Assembly: GCF_000720765.1 (NCBI RefSeq)
Contig: NZ_JODC01000026.1
Span: 1 to 64,000, forward strand
Direction of reading: 5' to 3'
DNA: 64,000 nucleotides
Source of the DNA: Streptomyces sp. NRRL S-646
Lineage (GTDB): Bacteria > Actinomycetota > Actinomycetes > Streptomycetales > Streptomycetaceae
Shown here: in pieces, positions 9,291 through 18,660 of the stretch
Numbering within the stretch: the stretch's first letter is position 1
How the letters are laid out: each line of letters opens with the position of its first letter
Translations under genes and position numbers: made by a program
Notes under the pieces: model-generated
Seen by the model: the letters and a program-made list of their open reading frames with translations, nothing else
The model's database searches: none
What the model was told of the DNA's origin: nothing

Positions 9291-11012
9291 ATGAGCGACC
9301 AGGTACAGCCGGCGCAAGGGCCGGGAACGTCCGGGCCGGGGCCCGACGGAGCGGGATTCACCTATCGAGGAGCCGAGCGGGAACTGATCGTCGTCGCCCG
9401 TCCCGAGGCCCGGCTGCGCGCCCAGGCCGAGGGCGTGCGCTCGGCGGCGGGAGCCGACGTATCCGCTCTCAACATGTTCCTCAGCGATGAACAGCTGGCC
9501 CTGGAGCCGCTGTTCGGCAGCGAGGAGCGGCTGCAGCAGTCCGCCTCGCCGAGCGACGGCAACGTGCCAGACCTCGCGATGTTCTACCGGGTGCGCGGCG
9601 GCGAGAGCCGCGCCGAGGAACTGCGCTCGCGGATCGCCGCGCTGCCGGGCATCGAGACGGCGTACATCAAGCCCGGTGCCGTACCGGCGTCCTTGGCGGA
9701 GGAGAGCGGCCGGCTGAAGGAAGGGGCGCCCGTCACCCCCGACTTCAGCAGCCGGCAAGGCTATCTGCGCCCCGCGCCGGAGGGGATAGACGCCCACTGG
9801 GCCTGGCAGCGCCCCGGTGGGTCGGGTCAGGGTGTGACGGTCATCGATGTCGAGGGCGCCTGGCAGTTGGGCCATGAGGACCTGGCCGCCAAGCTGGCCG
9901 GCGTCGTGGTCGGCACCCCGCTGACCGATCTCGCCTGGCGCAACCACGGCACGGCCGTGATCGGCGTGATCGGCGGCGACCGCAACGAATACGGCGTCAA
10001 CGGCATCGTGCCCGAGGCGGTGACCGCGGCCGCGTCCTTCCAGGGCATCGGCACGGCGGCCGCGATCCACGCGGCGGCCGACCGGCTCGGCCCCGGCGAC
10101 GTCGTACTGATCGAACTGCACCGCCCCGGACCGCGGTTCGAGTACGCCGAGCGCGACGACCAGCGCGGCTATGTCGCCGTCGAGTGGTGGCCGGACGACT
10201 ACGCGGCGATCCGGTATGCCACCGCCAAGGGCGTCCTCGTCGTCGAGGCGGCCGGCAACGGCGGGGAGTCGCTGGACGATGCGGTCTACGAGCGCCGCCC
10301 GGACGAATTCCCCGAGTGGTGGCGCAACCCGTTCAATCCCTCCAACCAGTCCTCCGGTGCCGTCCTGGTCGGGGCGGGCGCACCGCCGCCCGGCACGCAC
10401 GGCCGCGACCACGGCCCGGACCGCTCCAGGCTCGCGTTCTCCAACTACGGCGCCCGGCTGGACGCCCAGGGCTGGGGACGCGAGGTGACGACCACCGGCG
10501 GCTTCTGGGACAAGCCCGGCGATCTGCAGGGCGGGCCCGAGGAGATCGCCTGGTACACGGACACGTTCTCCGGGACCTCCTCCGCCTCCCCGGTGGTGGT
10601 CGGCGCCCTGGCGGCACTGCAGGGCATGCTCAAGGCGGCCGCCCAGCAGCCGATGTCCCCGGAGCGGGCCCGCGAGGTGCTGCGGGCCACGGGCTCCCCA
10701 CAGCAGGACGCGCCGGGCCGGCCCGCCTCGCAGCGGATCGGCAACCGGCCCGACATCAAGGCGGCGGTCACCCATCTGCTGCCGGAGGCGGTCGGCTCGG
10801 GCCAGGCCGAACGGTACTGGGACGAGCTGCTGCCGTACCCCCGTGAACTCCCGCCCAGGCTGAGGCTGTTCGTGGCCGGTGCCTGGCGGAACCTGAACCA
10901 TCCGTCCCCGGAAATCCGCCAGGCGGTGCACTCCGCCTTCGCAGGGGGACGGCCCGACGTCCGAGTGTGGTTCTCGGACGACGAGATCGTCGGCCTGGTC
11001 GTCACGGGCTGA
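9291..11012 (+). CDS. Subtilisin-like (S8) serine peptidase without a signal peptide
   Basis: 573 residues. The catalytic triad blocks are visible: Asp in GVTVIDVEGAW near residue 184, His in WRNHGTAVIGVIGGDRN near residue 220, and Ser in FSGTSSASPVV near residue 427. There is also an oxyanion-type segment VVEAAGNGGES. There is no signal peptide or membrane anchor, so it looks cytoplasmic. The first 150 residues could be a pro-domain. A C-terminal stretch of about 60 residues (RLRLFVAGAWRNL ... VWFSDDEIVGLVV) lies outside the protease fold and resembles the end of the next gene's product. ATG 9291 is chosen for AAGGGAG 8 bp upstream. The next gene starts 34 bp downstream, probably in the same operon. 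Substrate unknown. Confidence 0.85.
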   Translation: MSDQVQPAQGPGTSGPGPDGAGFTYRGAERELIVVARPEARLRAQAEGVRSAAGADVSALNMFLSDEQLALEPLFGSEERLQQSASPSDGNVPDLAMFYRVRGGESRAEELRSRIAALPGIETAYIKPGAVPASLAEESGRLKEGAPVTPDFSSRQGYLRPAPEGIDAHWAWQRPGGSGQGVTVIDVEGAWQLGHEDLAAKLAGVVVGTPLTDLAWRNHGTAVIGVIGGDRNEYGVNGIVPEAVTAAASFQGIGTAAAIHAAADRLGPGDVVLIELHRPGPRFEYAERDDQRGYVAVEWWPDDYAAIRYATAKGVLVVEAAGNGGESLDDAVYERRPDEFPEWWRNPFNPSNQSSGAVLVGAGAPPPGTHGRDHGPDRSRLAFSNYGARLDAQGWGREVTTTGGFWDKPGDLQGGPEEIAWYTDTFSGTSSASPVVVGALAALQGMLKAAAQQPMSPERAREVLRATGSPQQDAPGRPASQRIGNRPDIKAAVTHLLPEAVGSGQAERYWDELLPYPRELPPRLRLFVAGAWRNLNHPSPEIRQAVHSAFAGGRPDVRVWFSDDEIVGLVVTG

Positions 11013-11046
11013 CGCATCCCAACCATCAAGGGAAGGTGACACCCGC

Positions 11047-11664
11047 ATGAGCACCACCCCGCAGATGAGCCAACTGGGACAACAGCAAGGCCAGCAGTTC
11101 CCGAGCACGTCGCCCTACCAGCAGCACCAGCAGCAGCCGTTCGGGCAGCAGCAGGGCTACGGCCAGCAACAGCCGTTCGGGCAGCAGCAGGGCTACGGCC
11201 AGCAGCCGTTCGGACAGCAGCAGCCCATGGGTATGGGCGGCTCGCTGGAGCAGCTCCAGCAGCTCGGCCAGCAGCAGCCCTTCCAGCAGCTGCTTCAGCA
11301 GCTCGGCCAGCAGCAGCACATGGGCCAGCAGCAGATGAGCCCGCAGCAACAGGCCGAGCAGCAGGTGCAGCAGCACCTCCACCAGATCGCCCAGGCCGCC
11401 GCGCAGCACGCCCAGCAGCAGGTGCAGGCTCAGGTGCTGCAGGCCGGCGTCGCGGACGGCTACATCGACGTCGTCCAGCCGCTGCCCGGGCAGCCCAGCC
11501 TCATCGCGCTGCGCATCAACGGCCAGCTGAGGATCTTCGCCAACCCGAACGCCCAGACCCACGACCAGGTCCAGGAGGCCTTCGCGTTCGGCCACCAGGT
11601 CGTCGGCATCTGGGACTCCGGCTCACCGCAGGTCCTGCGCAGCATCCAGATCCGCAGGATCTGA
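11047..11664 (+). CDS. Glutamine-rich, prion-like low-complexity protein
   Basis: A 205-residue protein I cannot assign to a family. Residues 1-65 are about 40 percent Gln with Gly, Phe, Tyr and Pro in repeats of the form PFGQQQGYGQQ. The DNA shows matching tandem repeats at about 11131-11225. Residues 66-135 are Q-rich heptad-like helix or coiled coil (LEQLQQLGQQQPFQQLLQQL). Residues 140-205 form a compact ordered tail, LRINGQLRIFANPNAQTH ... VVGIWDSGSPQVLRSI. No signal peptide is present. AAGGGAAGG precedes ATG 11047, 34 bp after the subtilase gene. The composition recalls phase-separating domains of eukaryotic RNA-binding proteins. That similarity is of composition only. Confidence 0.8.
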   Translation: MSTTPQMSQLGQQQGQQFPSTSPYQQHQQQPFGQQQGYGQQQPFGQQQGYGQQPFGQQQPMGMGGSLEQLQQLGQQQPFQQLLQQLGQQQHMGQQQMSPQQQAEQQVQQHLHQIAQAAAQHAQQQVQAQVLQAGVADGYIDVVQPLPGQPSLIALRINGQLRIFANPNAQTHDQVQEAFAFGHQVVGIWDSGSPQVLRSIQIRRI

Positions 11665-11709
11665 TCCACAGGTCTGATCCACACGGTCCGACCCGCGCGA
11701 AGTGACACG

Positions 11710-11741
11710 AGGGGCGCTTCCTCCACGGAGGAAGCGCCCCT
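11710..11741. terminator. Bidirectional terminator between convergent genes
   Basis: A perfect 15-bp stem (AGGGGCGCTTCCTCC with GGAGGAAGCGCCCCT) and a 2-base loop, with T-rich sequence on the plus side. It separates the Q-rich gene from mshC, which ends at 11765 on the other strand. Confidence 0.88.
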
Positions 11742-11764
11742 TTCCTGTGCCTTGCCAGCTGCGG

Positions 11765-12994
11765 CTACAGGGCCACGCCCAGCAGAGCGTCCACCGCCCG
11801 CGACACGACACCGGGTGCGCCGATGTCCGTACCGCCCTCGGTGTCCTGCTGTGCGGCCCAGCGGTCGACCGCGGCGAGCGCGGCCGGAGCGTCCAGATCG
11901 TTCGCGAGAGCCCCGCGGATCTCCTCGACCAGGGCCTCCGCGGGCGGCCCGTCGGGCCGGGAGACGGCGGCGCGCCAGCGCCCGAGCCGGGCCACGGCGT
12001 CCTCGAGGACCTGGTCGGTCCACTCCCAGTCGGCCCGGTAGTGGTGGGCGAGCAGCGCCAGCCGGATCGCGGCCGGGTCCACGCCGTCGCGGCGCAGCTT
12101 GGACACGAAGACCAGGTTGCCCTTGGACTTGGACATCTTCTCGCCGTCGAGGGCGACCATGCCGGCGTGGACGTATGCCTTGGCCATGGGGAACTCGCCG
12201 GTCAGCACCTGGGCGTGCGAGGCGCCCATCTCGTGGTGCGGGAAGGCGAGGTCGGAGCCGCCACCCTGCACGTCGAAGGTCATGCCGAGGTGGTCCAGGG
12301 CGATGGCCACGCACTCGATGTGCCAGCCGGGGCGGCCCCGGCCGAGCGATGCGCCGTCCCAGCTGGGTTCGCCCTCCCGGGCGGCCATCCACAGCATCGG
12401 GTCGAGCGGGTTCTTCTTGCCCGGACGGTCCGGGTCGCCGCCGCGCTCGGCGGACAGCAGCCGCATGGCGGCGGCGTCCAGGCCGGACACCTTGCCGAAG
12501 TTGGGGTCGGACTCCACGGAGAAGTAGATGTCGCCGTCGAGTTCGTAGGCGGCGCCCGCGTCCCGCAGCCGCTCGACGAGCGGCACGATGCCGGGTATCG
12601 CCTCGACGGCGCCTATGTAGTGCTGCGGCGGCAGCATTCGCAGGGCGGTCATGTCCTCGCGGAAGAGGGCCGTCTCCTGCTCGGCGAGGGCCACCCAGTC
12701 GATGCCGTCACGGTGCGCCCGCTCCAGCAGCGGATCGTCCACGTCGGTGACGTTCTGGACGTACTGAACCTGCCGCTTGGTGTCGAGCCACACGCGCTGA
12801 ACGAGGTCGAACGCGTTGTAGGTCGCCGCGTGACCCATGTGGGTCGCGTCGTACGGCGTGATGCCGCAGACGTAGATACGGGCGACGGGACCGGGGTCGA
12901 GGGAGACCAGACCGCCGGTCGCGGTGTCGTGGATCCTCAGGTCGCGGCCCTGACCAGGCAGGGCGGGGACCTCGGAAGCGGGCCAGGCATGCAT
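11765..12994 (-). CDS. mshC: Cysteine:glucosaminyl-inositol ligase, mycothiol biosynthesis
   Basis: Class I cysteinyl-tRNA-synthetase-like ligase of 409 residues. It joins L-cysteine to GlcN-Ins with ATP, the third step of mycothiol synthesis in the cytoplasm. The HIGH-type motif is [10 protein letters not shown] near residue 50 and the KMSKS loop is EKMSKSKGN near residue 285. The segment [15 protein letters not shown] near residue 230 supplies zinc and adenylate contacts. The length and the missing anticodon-binding region separate it from true CysS. ATG 12994 ([10 protein letters not shown]) matches the family start, and the 77 codons of open frame upstream look spurious. The neighbours at 13195-15376 form a set often found beside mshC in actinobacteria. 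Confidence 0.93.
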   Translation of the reverse strand: MHAWPASEVPALPGQGRDLRIHDTATGGLVSLDPGPVARIYVCGITPYDATHMGHAATYNAFDLVQRVWLDTKRQVQYVQNVTDVDDPLLERAHRDGIDWVALAEQETALFREDMTALRMLPPQHYIGAVEAIPGIVPLVERLRDAGAAYELDGDIYFSVESDPNFGKVSGLDAAAMRLLSAERGGDPDRPGKKNPLDPMLWMAAREGEPSWDGASLGRGRPGWHIECVAIALDHLGMTFDVQGGGSDLAFPHHEMGASHAQVLTGEFPMAKAYVHAGMVALDGEKMSKSKGNLVFVSKLRRDGVDPAAIRLALLAHHYRADWEWTDQVLEDAVARLGRWRAAVSRPDGPPAEALVEEIRGALANDLDAPAALAAVDRWAAQQDTEGGTDIGAPGVVSRAVDALLGVAL

Positions 12995-13106
12995 GTCATG
13001 AGCGTAACCGGACGGAAGTTCCGCATACGAACCGGACCGGGCCGGATGGCCGGTAAGGCGCTCTTGCGCGATATCGCTCCGCTGGGGTAGGGGGTACACC
13101 GCGGGC

Positions 13107-13177
13107 CGGTGGGGGCTTGTCGCGCCCACGCGGCGGAGCCGCATATCGATACAGCCCCGCGCCCCTTTGGGGGCGCG
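13107..13177. repeat. Dispersed intergenic repeat, copy 2
   Basis: GGTGGGGGCTTGTCGCGCCC is followed by ACGCGGCGGAGCCGCATATC and a closing hairpin CGCGCCCC-TTTG-GGGGCGCG. Related words occur at 7009, 22061 and 53239. It lies between mshC and the kinase-like gene. Confidence 0.6.
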
Positions 13178-13194
13178 TAACCCCACCGGAGTTC

Positions 13195-14025
13195 TCAGAC
13201 GGGCGGCCAGGGGATTGCCGGCCACTCGCCGCTCGGCTCAGGATGCTTGCCCGTCTCCAGGAGTACGGCGACACGCGCGCGCGTGGCTTCGAGTTCGGCC
13301 TCCGTGATCAGCCCCGCCAGCCGCGTGGCCAGGGCTCCTTCGGCGCCCAGGGCCTCCTGGAGGGCCTTGAGGACGTCGACCGCCTCCGGCTCCAGCGGCT
13401 CCCCCGCCCAGCCCCACAGCAGCGTCCTGAGCTTGTTCTCGGTGTTGAAGGTCACCCCGTGGTCGATCGCGTACAACCGGCCGTGGGCCGTGGGCAGCAG
13501 ATGGCCGCCCTTGCGGTCCGCGTTGTTGATCACGGCGTCGAGCACGGCGAGTCGGCGCAGCCGCTCGTCGTCGGCGTGCACCAGCAGCGCCGTCTGCCCG
13601 TCGCCGACCTCCGCGAAGCCGATCGCCTTCCAGCCCGGCTCCGGCTCCTCACCGTCGACCAGGGCGAGCAGCTCGGCCTCGGGGCTCACCTCGATCCACA
13701 GCTGGACCATGCCCTCGCCGTACGGCCCCTCCCGCAGCACGGTGGGCGGAACGAGCCCCCAGCCGGTCGCCTCGGAGACCTCGTAGGCAGCCACCTCGCG
13801 CCGGGCGAGATTGCCGTCGGGGAAGTCCCACAGGGGCCGCTCACCGGCGACGGGCTTGTAGATGCAGGACGCTTCCCGGCCGTCGTGGGAGATCGTGCAG
13901 TACAGCGCCGCGTTGGACGCCTCGCGGATACGGCCGCGCACAGTGAGCTCGCCGTGCGTGAGCAGGTCGGCGAGCGGCTCGTCGGTCGTCACGCTCCGCG
14001 GCGGTATCCGTTCTGGCGCGGACAT
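13195..14025 (-). CDS. SCO1664-type protein with PI3/4-kinase-like fold
   Basis: 276 residues of the conserved actinobacterial family often labelled SCO1664 or phosphatidylinositol-kinase-like. It has a kinase-like N-lobe ([31 protein letters not shown], lysine near residue 56), a catalytic-like [17 protein letters not shown] (N and D near residues 166-170) and a metal-site-like [10 protein letters not shown] near residue 189. These suggest an active phosphotransferase, but the substrate is unknown. GGAAGGA precedes ATG 14025. The start lies 37 bp inside the end of the DUF3090 gene, so translation is probably coupled. Confidence 0.85.
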   Translation of the reverse strand: MSAPERIPPRSVTTDEPLADLLTHGELTVRGRIREASNAALYCTISHDGREASCIYKPVAGERPLWDFPDGNLARREVAAYEVSEATGWGLVPPTVLREGPYGEGMVQLWIEVSPEAELLALVDGEEPEPGWKAIGFAEVGDGQTALLVHADDERLRRLAVLDAVINNADRKGGHLLPTAHGRLYAIDHGVTFNTENKLRTLLWGWAGEPLEPEAVDVLKALQEALGAEGALATRLAGLITEAELEATRARVAVLLETGKHPEPSGEWPAIPWPPV

Positions 14026-14579
14026 ACGTGTCCTTCCGGGTCGAGCGGGAGGCTGCACAGCGGGCACGGCGGCCGCCCGGCGTTGACGACGTCGAGGGCG
14101 CGCTTGGCGAAGGCCCGTGCCTGCGCGCCGGTCAGCCGGACCCGCAGCATCGGGGGCCCGTTCTCCTCGTCCTGGAGCAGGCGCTCCTCCGCCTCGGCGA
14201 GGTCCTCCTCGGAGTCGGCGTCGAGCTCCACGAGAGCCTGCGCCTCGACGATCATGCGCTGTTCCTCGCCGTCCCAGGCGAGGGCCATGGTGCCGACCCG
14301 GAACTCCTCCTCGACGGGGGTGTCCAGCGGATCGGTGTCGGAGATCTCGGCGGGCGACACGGCCGGGACGGCGGCGCTGCCGCCACTGCGCCGTACGACC
14401 TCGTCGAGCAGTTCGTCCATGCGCTCGGCCAGGGCGGCGACCTGGGTCTTCTCCAGGGCCACGCTGGTCACGCGGGGGCCCGCGGTGGCCTGGAGGAAGA
14501 ACGTACGGCGTCCGGGCATACCGACCGTACCGGCCACGAAGCGGTCCGGGGGGTCGTAGAGGAACACCTGACGGGACAC
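13989..14579 (-). CDS. DUF3090 family protein
   Basis: 196 residues of a conserved actinobacterial family of unknown function (opening VSRQVFLYDPPDRFVAGTVG). The C-terminus carries a zinc-ribbon-like set CPLC ... [10 protein letters not shown] near residues 178-195. GTG 14579 is preferred over the 16-codon longer frame because AGGAG lies about 8 bp upstream and the family begins there. It overlaps the kinase-like gene downstream. Conserved pairing of this family, the kinase-like family and the following phosphatase suggests a shared, still unnamed process. Confidence 0.87.
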   Translation of the reverse strand: MSRQVFLYDPPDRFVAGTVGMPGRRTFFLQATAGPRVTSVALEKTQVAALAERMDELLDEVVRRSGGSAAVPAVSPAEISDTDPLDTPVEEEFRVGTMALAWDGEEQRMIVEAQALVELDADSEEDLAEAEERLLQDEENGPPMLRVRLTGAQARAFAKRALDVVNAGRPPCPLCSLPLDPEGHVCPRQNGYRRGA

Positions 14580-14689
14580 GTCCTGTCTCCTGGAATCGTG
14601 GATCGACATCGGACCGGATGACCGCACGGACTGCTGGTGCGGACGGGTGCGGGGCTACTGCGACCGCTTCACCCTACTGCGCCCGACGA

Positions 14690-15376
14690 TCACGGTGCGC
14701 CCGCACCGCCCCCGACCGTGGCGTCGTCGGCCGGGGGTTCCTCGCGCGGCGCCAGCGAGGCGAAATCGCCGGTGTCACCGAGCCGTACGAGAAACGGCCT
14801 CAGACGTGTGTAACGGATCGCGGTGATGGAACACGGTTCAACGGAAATCCTCTGGAAAAGGTCGAGATGAAGTCCGAGTGCATCCGCGACGAGCGACTTG
14901 ATGATGTCGCCGTGCGAGCACATGACGTAGACGGCGTCGGCGCCGTGGTCGCGCTCCACGCGCGCGTTCCATTCTCGTACGGCTTCGGCGGCGCGGGTCT
15001 GCATCGCACGCATCGATTCACCGCCGGGGAACGCGGCGGCCGACGGGTGCGCCTGCACGACCTCCATCAGCGGCTCGTCCTTGAGCTCGGCGAGCTTGCG
15101 GCCGGACCAGTCGCCGTAGTGGGCCTCCCCGATCCGCTCGTCGGAATGCGCGGTCAGCTCGGGGCGGGCGTCAAGCAGCGGCCGGATCGTCTCCTGGCAG
15201 CGCTGCAGCGGGCTGCTGACGACCTCGGAGATCGGCAGCGCGGCGAGCCGCGCGGGCAGTGCGGCGGCCTGTGCGGCGCCGCGCTCGTCGAGAGCGACAC
15301 CGGGCGTCCAGCCGGCGAGCACCCCCTCGGTGTTGGCGGTGGAACGTCCGTGCCGGACCAGGATCAGCGTGGGCAT
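14690..15376 (-). CDS. Histidine-phosphatase (phosphomutase-like) family protein
   Basis: 228 residues of the histidine phosphatase superfamily. The phospho-accepting motif LVRHGRSTAN is at residues 5-14. A second catalytic block, SHGDIIKSLVADALG, is near residue 155, with an acid-base Glu region (IGEAHYGDWSG) near residue 80. It resembles the actinobacterial MSMEG_4193-type subfamily of the mshC neighbourhood. An in-frame ATG at 15394 is also possible; neither has a good ribosome site. The substrate cannot be told from sequence. Confidence 0.85.
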   Translation of the reverse strand: MPTLILVRHGRSTANTEGVLAGWTPGVALDERGAAQAAALPARLAALPISEVVSSPLQRCQETIRPLLDARPELTAHSDERIGEAHYGDWSGRKLAELKDEPLMEVVQAHPSAAAFPGGESMRAMQTRAAEAVREWNARVERDHGADAVYVMCSHGDIIKSLVADALGLHLDLFQRISVEPCSITAIRYTRLRPFLVRLGDTGDFASLAPREEPPADDATVGGGAGAP

Positions 15377-15438
15377 GCGGCCAAGGGTAGGCATACGCGG
15401 GGGTGCATCGGCGGGCGTGGGGCGGGAGAATACGCTCC

Positions 15439-16437
15439 GTGATCGTCGACTGCGCCATCTACCGGGACGGGCACCGGACGGAGGGGCCTGCGGACTTCTC
15501 GCACGCCCTGGCGCAGTGCCGTCGCGGGCGCGACGCCTTCGTCTGGATCGGCCTGTACGAGCCGACGGAGAAGGAGTTCGACCGGGTCTCGGAGGAGTTC
15601 GGGCTGCATCCGCTGGCCGTCGAGGACGCCCTGAACGCGCATCAGCGGCCCAAGCTGGAGGTGTACGACGACTCGCTGTTCATGGTCCTCAAGCCGGTCG
15701 GGTACGAGGCGAAGAGCGACATCGTCACCTCCGGGGAGGTCATGGTCTTCATCGGCGACTCGTTCGTGGTGACGGTGCGGCACGGCGAGGAGGCGCCGCT
15801 CGCGGCCGTGCGGCACCGGCTGGAGGAGGAGCCCGAAATGCTCCGGCACGGCCCCACGGCGGTGCTGTACTCGATCGCCGACGCCGTGGTCGACCACTAC
15901 GTGGAGGTGGCCGGCGAGCTGGGCACCGACCTGGAGGAGCTGGAGGCGGAGGTGTTCTCGCCGACCGGCGGGGGCTCGCGACACACGGCGTCCCGCATCT
16001 ACGCCTTCAAACGGCAGATCCTGGAGTTCCGCAGGGCCACTGGCCCGCTGGCGCAGCCGCTGGCCCGGCTGGCGGGCGGCGGCGTCTTCAGCGCCCGGGT
16101 GCCCTTCGTGCACGAGAAGGCGCAGCCCTTCTTCCGGGACGTGAGCGACCACCTGACGCGCGTGAACGAGTCGGTGGAGGGCCTGGACCGGCTGGTCTCG
16201 GACGTCCTGTCGGCGCATCTCGCGCAGATGAGCGTGCGGCAGAACGACGACATGCGGAAGATCTCCGCGTGGGCGGCCATGGCGGCGGTCCCCACGATGA
16301 TCGCGGGGGTCTACGGGATGAACTTCAGGCACATGCCGGAGCTGCGCTGGGGGTGGTCGTACCCGGCGGTGATCCTGGCGATGGCCGCCCTGGAGGTGCT
16401 GCTGTACCGCCTCTTCAAGCACCGGGACTGGCTGTGA
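15439..16437 (+). CDS. corA: CorA-family magnesium/cobalt transporter
   Basis: 332 residues with a long acidic cytoplasmic N-terminal domain. Two C-terminal membrane helices are preceded by the signature YGMNF near residue 294, then an HMPELRWGWSYP loop and a last helix AVILAMAALEVLLYRLF. It forms a pentameric divalent-cation channel in the membrane. GTG 15439 with GGGAGAA is preferred over the longer frame from 15403. Its stop codon is one base from the end of the convergent ferritin-like gene, with no terminator between them. Confidence 0.92.
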   Translation: MIVDCAIYRDGHRTEGPADFSHALAQCRRGRDAFVWIGLYEPTEKEFDRVSEEFGLHPLAVEDALNAHQRPKLEVYDDSLFMVLKPVGYEAKSDIVTSGEVMVFIGDSFVVTVRHGEEAPLAAVRHRLEEEPEMLRHGPTAVLYSIADAVVDHYVEVAGELGTDLEELEAEVFSPTGGGSRHTASRIYAFKRQILEFRRATGPLAQPLARLAGGGVFSARVPFVHEKAQPFFRDVSDHLTRVNESVEGLDRLVSDVLSAHLAQMSVRQNDDMRKISAWAAMAAVPTMIAGVYGMNFRHMPELRWGWSYPAVILAMAALEVLLYRLFKHRDWL

Positions 16438-16438
16438 C

Positions 16439-17227
16439 TCACGCGAATCCGGGTGCCGTCGTGGCGGGTGAGCCGAGTGCGTCGCGCCGCTCGGGCATCC
16501 GCAGGCTCACCATGCGCCGCCAGCCCGCGCACCGCTCGTACGCGTAGACGGCGTGGATGCCGGCGGCGAGCAGCGCCGACTTGGCCCTCGGCCAGCCGAG
16601 GATGCGCCCCATGTGGTCCATGACGGCGAGGCTGACGTCCCGGTAGATGCGGATCTCCGCGAGCGCGCACTCCCGCAGCGTGCGCTGGATGGCGCGGCCG
16701 TGTCCTGCGTACGCGAAGCGCAGCAACTCCTCGTGGCAGTAGGCCAGGTGGTTGTCCTCGTCGTCGGAGATCATCCGTACCGCCCGGCCGATGTCGGGGT
16801 GGTCGGCGAAGTGCCGGCGCAGGAGTTCCATCTGCTCGGAGGCGCGCTGCTCGGTGACCCGGCTGTGGGACAGGTAGGCGACGATGTCCTGCACGGTGAG
16901 CGGCTCGTCGCTCTTGAGCTTCTCGTGGGGGAGACCGATGCCGTTCTTCTCCAGGAGCATCGTGTAGTCGGTCTCGGGCGGTACGGGGACGGGTTTGAGA
17001 CCGCGCTTCTTCATCAGGGCGTTGAAGATCCGCCCGTGCTTGTCCTCGTCTGCGCCGTGCCGGGTGATCTTGGAGGCGAGGGCGCGTTCGCTGTTCGGGA
17101 CGAGCGCGGCGATCCGCCCGTTCTCCCAGCCACCCTGGGACTCCCCGCTGGCCGCGATGGAGCAGAACAGGGCGAACGACTCGTCGTCGTCGAGGATCTC
17201 CTGGAAAAGACTCCTGGCCGAAAGCAT
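16439..17227 (-). CDS. Ferritin-like di-iron protein
   Basis: 262 residues. Two carboxylate/His motifs spaced as in ferritin-like four-helix bundles are seen: HGADEDKHGRIF near residue 60 and MISDDEDNHLAYCHEELLR near residue 155. These suit a di-iron site for oxidation or iron handling. There is no signal peptide. ATG 17227 follows GAGAGG at 8 bp; the upstream GTG 17236 would overlap that site. The exact reaction is unknown. The 265-bp gap upstream holds no recognisable gene. Confidence 0.8.
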   Translation of the reverse strand: MLSARSLFQEILDDDESFALFCSIAASGESQGGWENGRIAALVPNSERALASKITRHGADEDKHGRIFNALMKKRGLKPVPVPPETDYTMLLEKNGIGLPHEKLKSDEPLTVQDIVAYLSHSRVTEQRASEQMELLRRHFADHPDIGRAVRMISDDEDNHLAYCHEELLRFAYAGHGRAIQRTLRECALAEIRIYRDVSLAVMDHMGRILGWPRAKSALLAAGIHAVYAYERCAGWRRMVSLRMPERRDALGSPATTAPGFA

Positions 17228-17492
17228 CGTGGGCACCTCTCTGCCGGTCTCTGTCCTGCCGGTCCCCGCCGCATTCCGCGGGCTTCCGCAAAGAACGAGT
17301 CAAATGCGGCGTAAGAGGTGCTGCAACAGCTGTGTCGGACAACTCCGCCAAAAGGAGGACCCAAGGGGTCGGTTCGGAGGCGTAACCGTGCGCGCCCGGG
17401 CGCGTTGTTCCCCGTGACGGCCGTGGCGGGGAAGACCCCCGAGCCCCCACCACGGCCGCAGAAACCTCTCCCCTGCCGCCCCGGACCGTGCG

Positions 17493-18548
17493 TTACGCCA
17501 GTCCGGCGCGCTCCAGGGCTTCGGTGCCGGCGCGGAGCGAGGCGATCCGCTCCTCCAGCGTGAAGCCGGCCGGGTTCAGGCTCAGGGTGGTGACTCCGGC
17601 CGCCGCGTACTCCTTCATCCGGTCCGCGATGCGGTCCACGGAACCGAGCAGCGCCGTCTTGTCGATCAGGTCGTGCGGGATCGCGGCCGCGGCGCCCTGC
17701 TTGTCGCCGGACAGGTACTTCTCCTGGACCTCTGCGGCCGCCGCCTCGAACCCCATGCGCTGGGCGAGCTGGTTGTAGAAGTTCTGCTTGGCGCTGCCCA
17801 TGCCGCCGACGTACAGCGCGGTGTAGGGACGGAACGCGTCGGCAAGGGTGGCCACGTCCTTGTCCTCGCCCACGGAGAGCGGGAGCGTCGGGCAGACGTC
17901 GAAGCCGTCGAGGGTCTTGCCGGCCTTCTCGCGCCCTGCGCGCAGGTACTTGATCGTGGTCTCCTCGAGGTGCTCGGCCGAGGGGAAGATCAGCAGGGCG
18001 CCGTCGGCGATCTCACCGGTCTGCTCGAGGTTCTTCGGGCCGATCGCGGCGATGTACAGCGGGATGTGCTCGCGCTCGGGGTGCACGGTCAGCTTGAGCG
18101 GCTTGCCCGGGCCGCCGGGCAGCGGCAGCGTCCAGTGCTCGCCCTCGAACGAGAGCCGCTCGCGCGTCATCGCCTTGCGCACGATCTCGACGTACTCACG
18201 CGTGCGTGCCAGCGGCTTGTCGAACTTGACGCCGTACCAGCCCTCGGAGACCTGCGGTCCTGAGACCCCGAGGCCGAGGCGGAAGCGGCCGCCGGAGAGC
18301 GAGTCGAGGGTGGCGGCGGTCATCGCGGTCATCGCGGGCTGGCGGGCCGGGATCTGGAAGATGGCCGACCCGACGTCGATCCGCTCGGTCTGGGCGGCGA
18401 CCCAGCTGAGCACGGTGGCCGCGTCCGAACCGTAGGCCTCGGCGGCCCAGCACACGGCGTACCCGAGCCGGTCGGCCTCCTTGGCGACCTCCAGGTTGTC
18501 CGCGTCCATTCCGGCACCCCAGTAGCCGAGGTTGATCCCGAGCTGCAT
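17493..18548 (-). CDS. LLM-class F420-dependent oxidoreductase
   Basis: 351-residue luciferase-like (bacterial bilin/F420) TIM-barrel oxidoreductase. Typical blocks are MQLGINLGYWGAGMD at the start, SGGRFRLGLGVSGPQV near residue 85 (cofactor phosphate region) and IPLYIAAIGPKNLEQTGEIADGAL near residue 165. Substrate unknown. AGGGGCAGG lies before ATG 18548. It is divergent from the aldo/keto reductase gene, and the two probably share the 112-bp promoter region. Confidence 0.88.
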   Translation of the reverse strand: MQLGINLGYWGAGMDADNLEVAKEADRLGYAVCWAAEAYGSDAATVLSWVAAQTERIDVGSAIFQIPARQPAMTAMTAATLDSLSGGRFRLGLGVSGPQVSEGWYGVKFDKPLARTREYVEIVRKAMTRERLSFEGEHWTLPLPGGPGKPLKLTVHPEREHIPLYIAAIGPKNLEQTGEIADGALLIFPSAEHLEETTIKYLRAGREKAGKTLDGFDVCPTLPLSVGEDKDVATLADAFRPYTALYVGGMGSAKQNFYNQLAQRMGFEAAAAEVQEKYLSGDKQGAAAAIPHDLIDKTALLGSVDRIADRMKEYAAAGVTTLSLNPAGFTLEERIASLRAGTEALERAGLA

Positions 18549-18660
18549 GCGCCTGCCCCTTACCGATCAGTAACGTCCCTGTTCGGCAGACCCTAGCGCG
18601 TGGAAACTGGTTGTCCACAGGCCCCCACGCCGATGGTTCAGGCCAGTAATCTCGGCGTTC

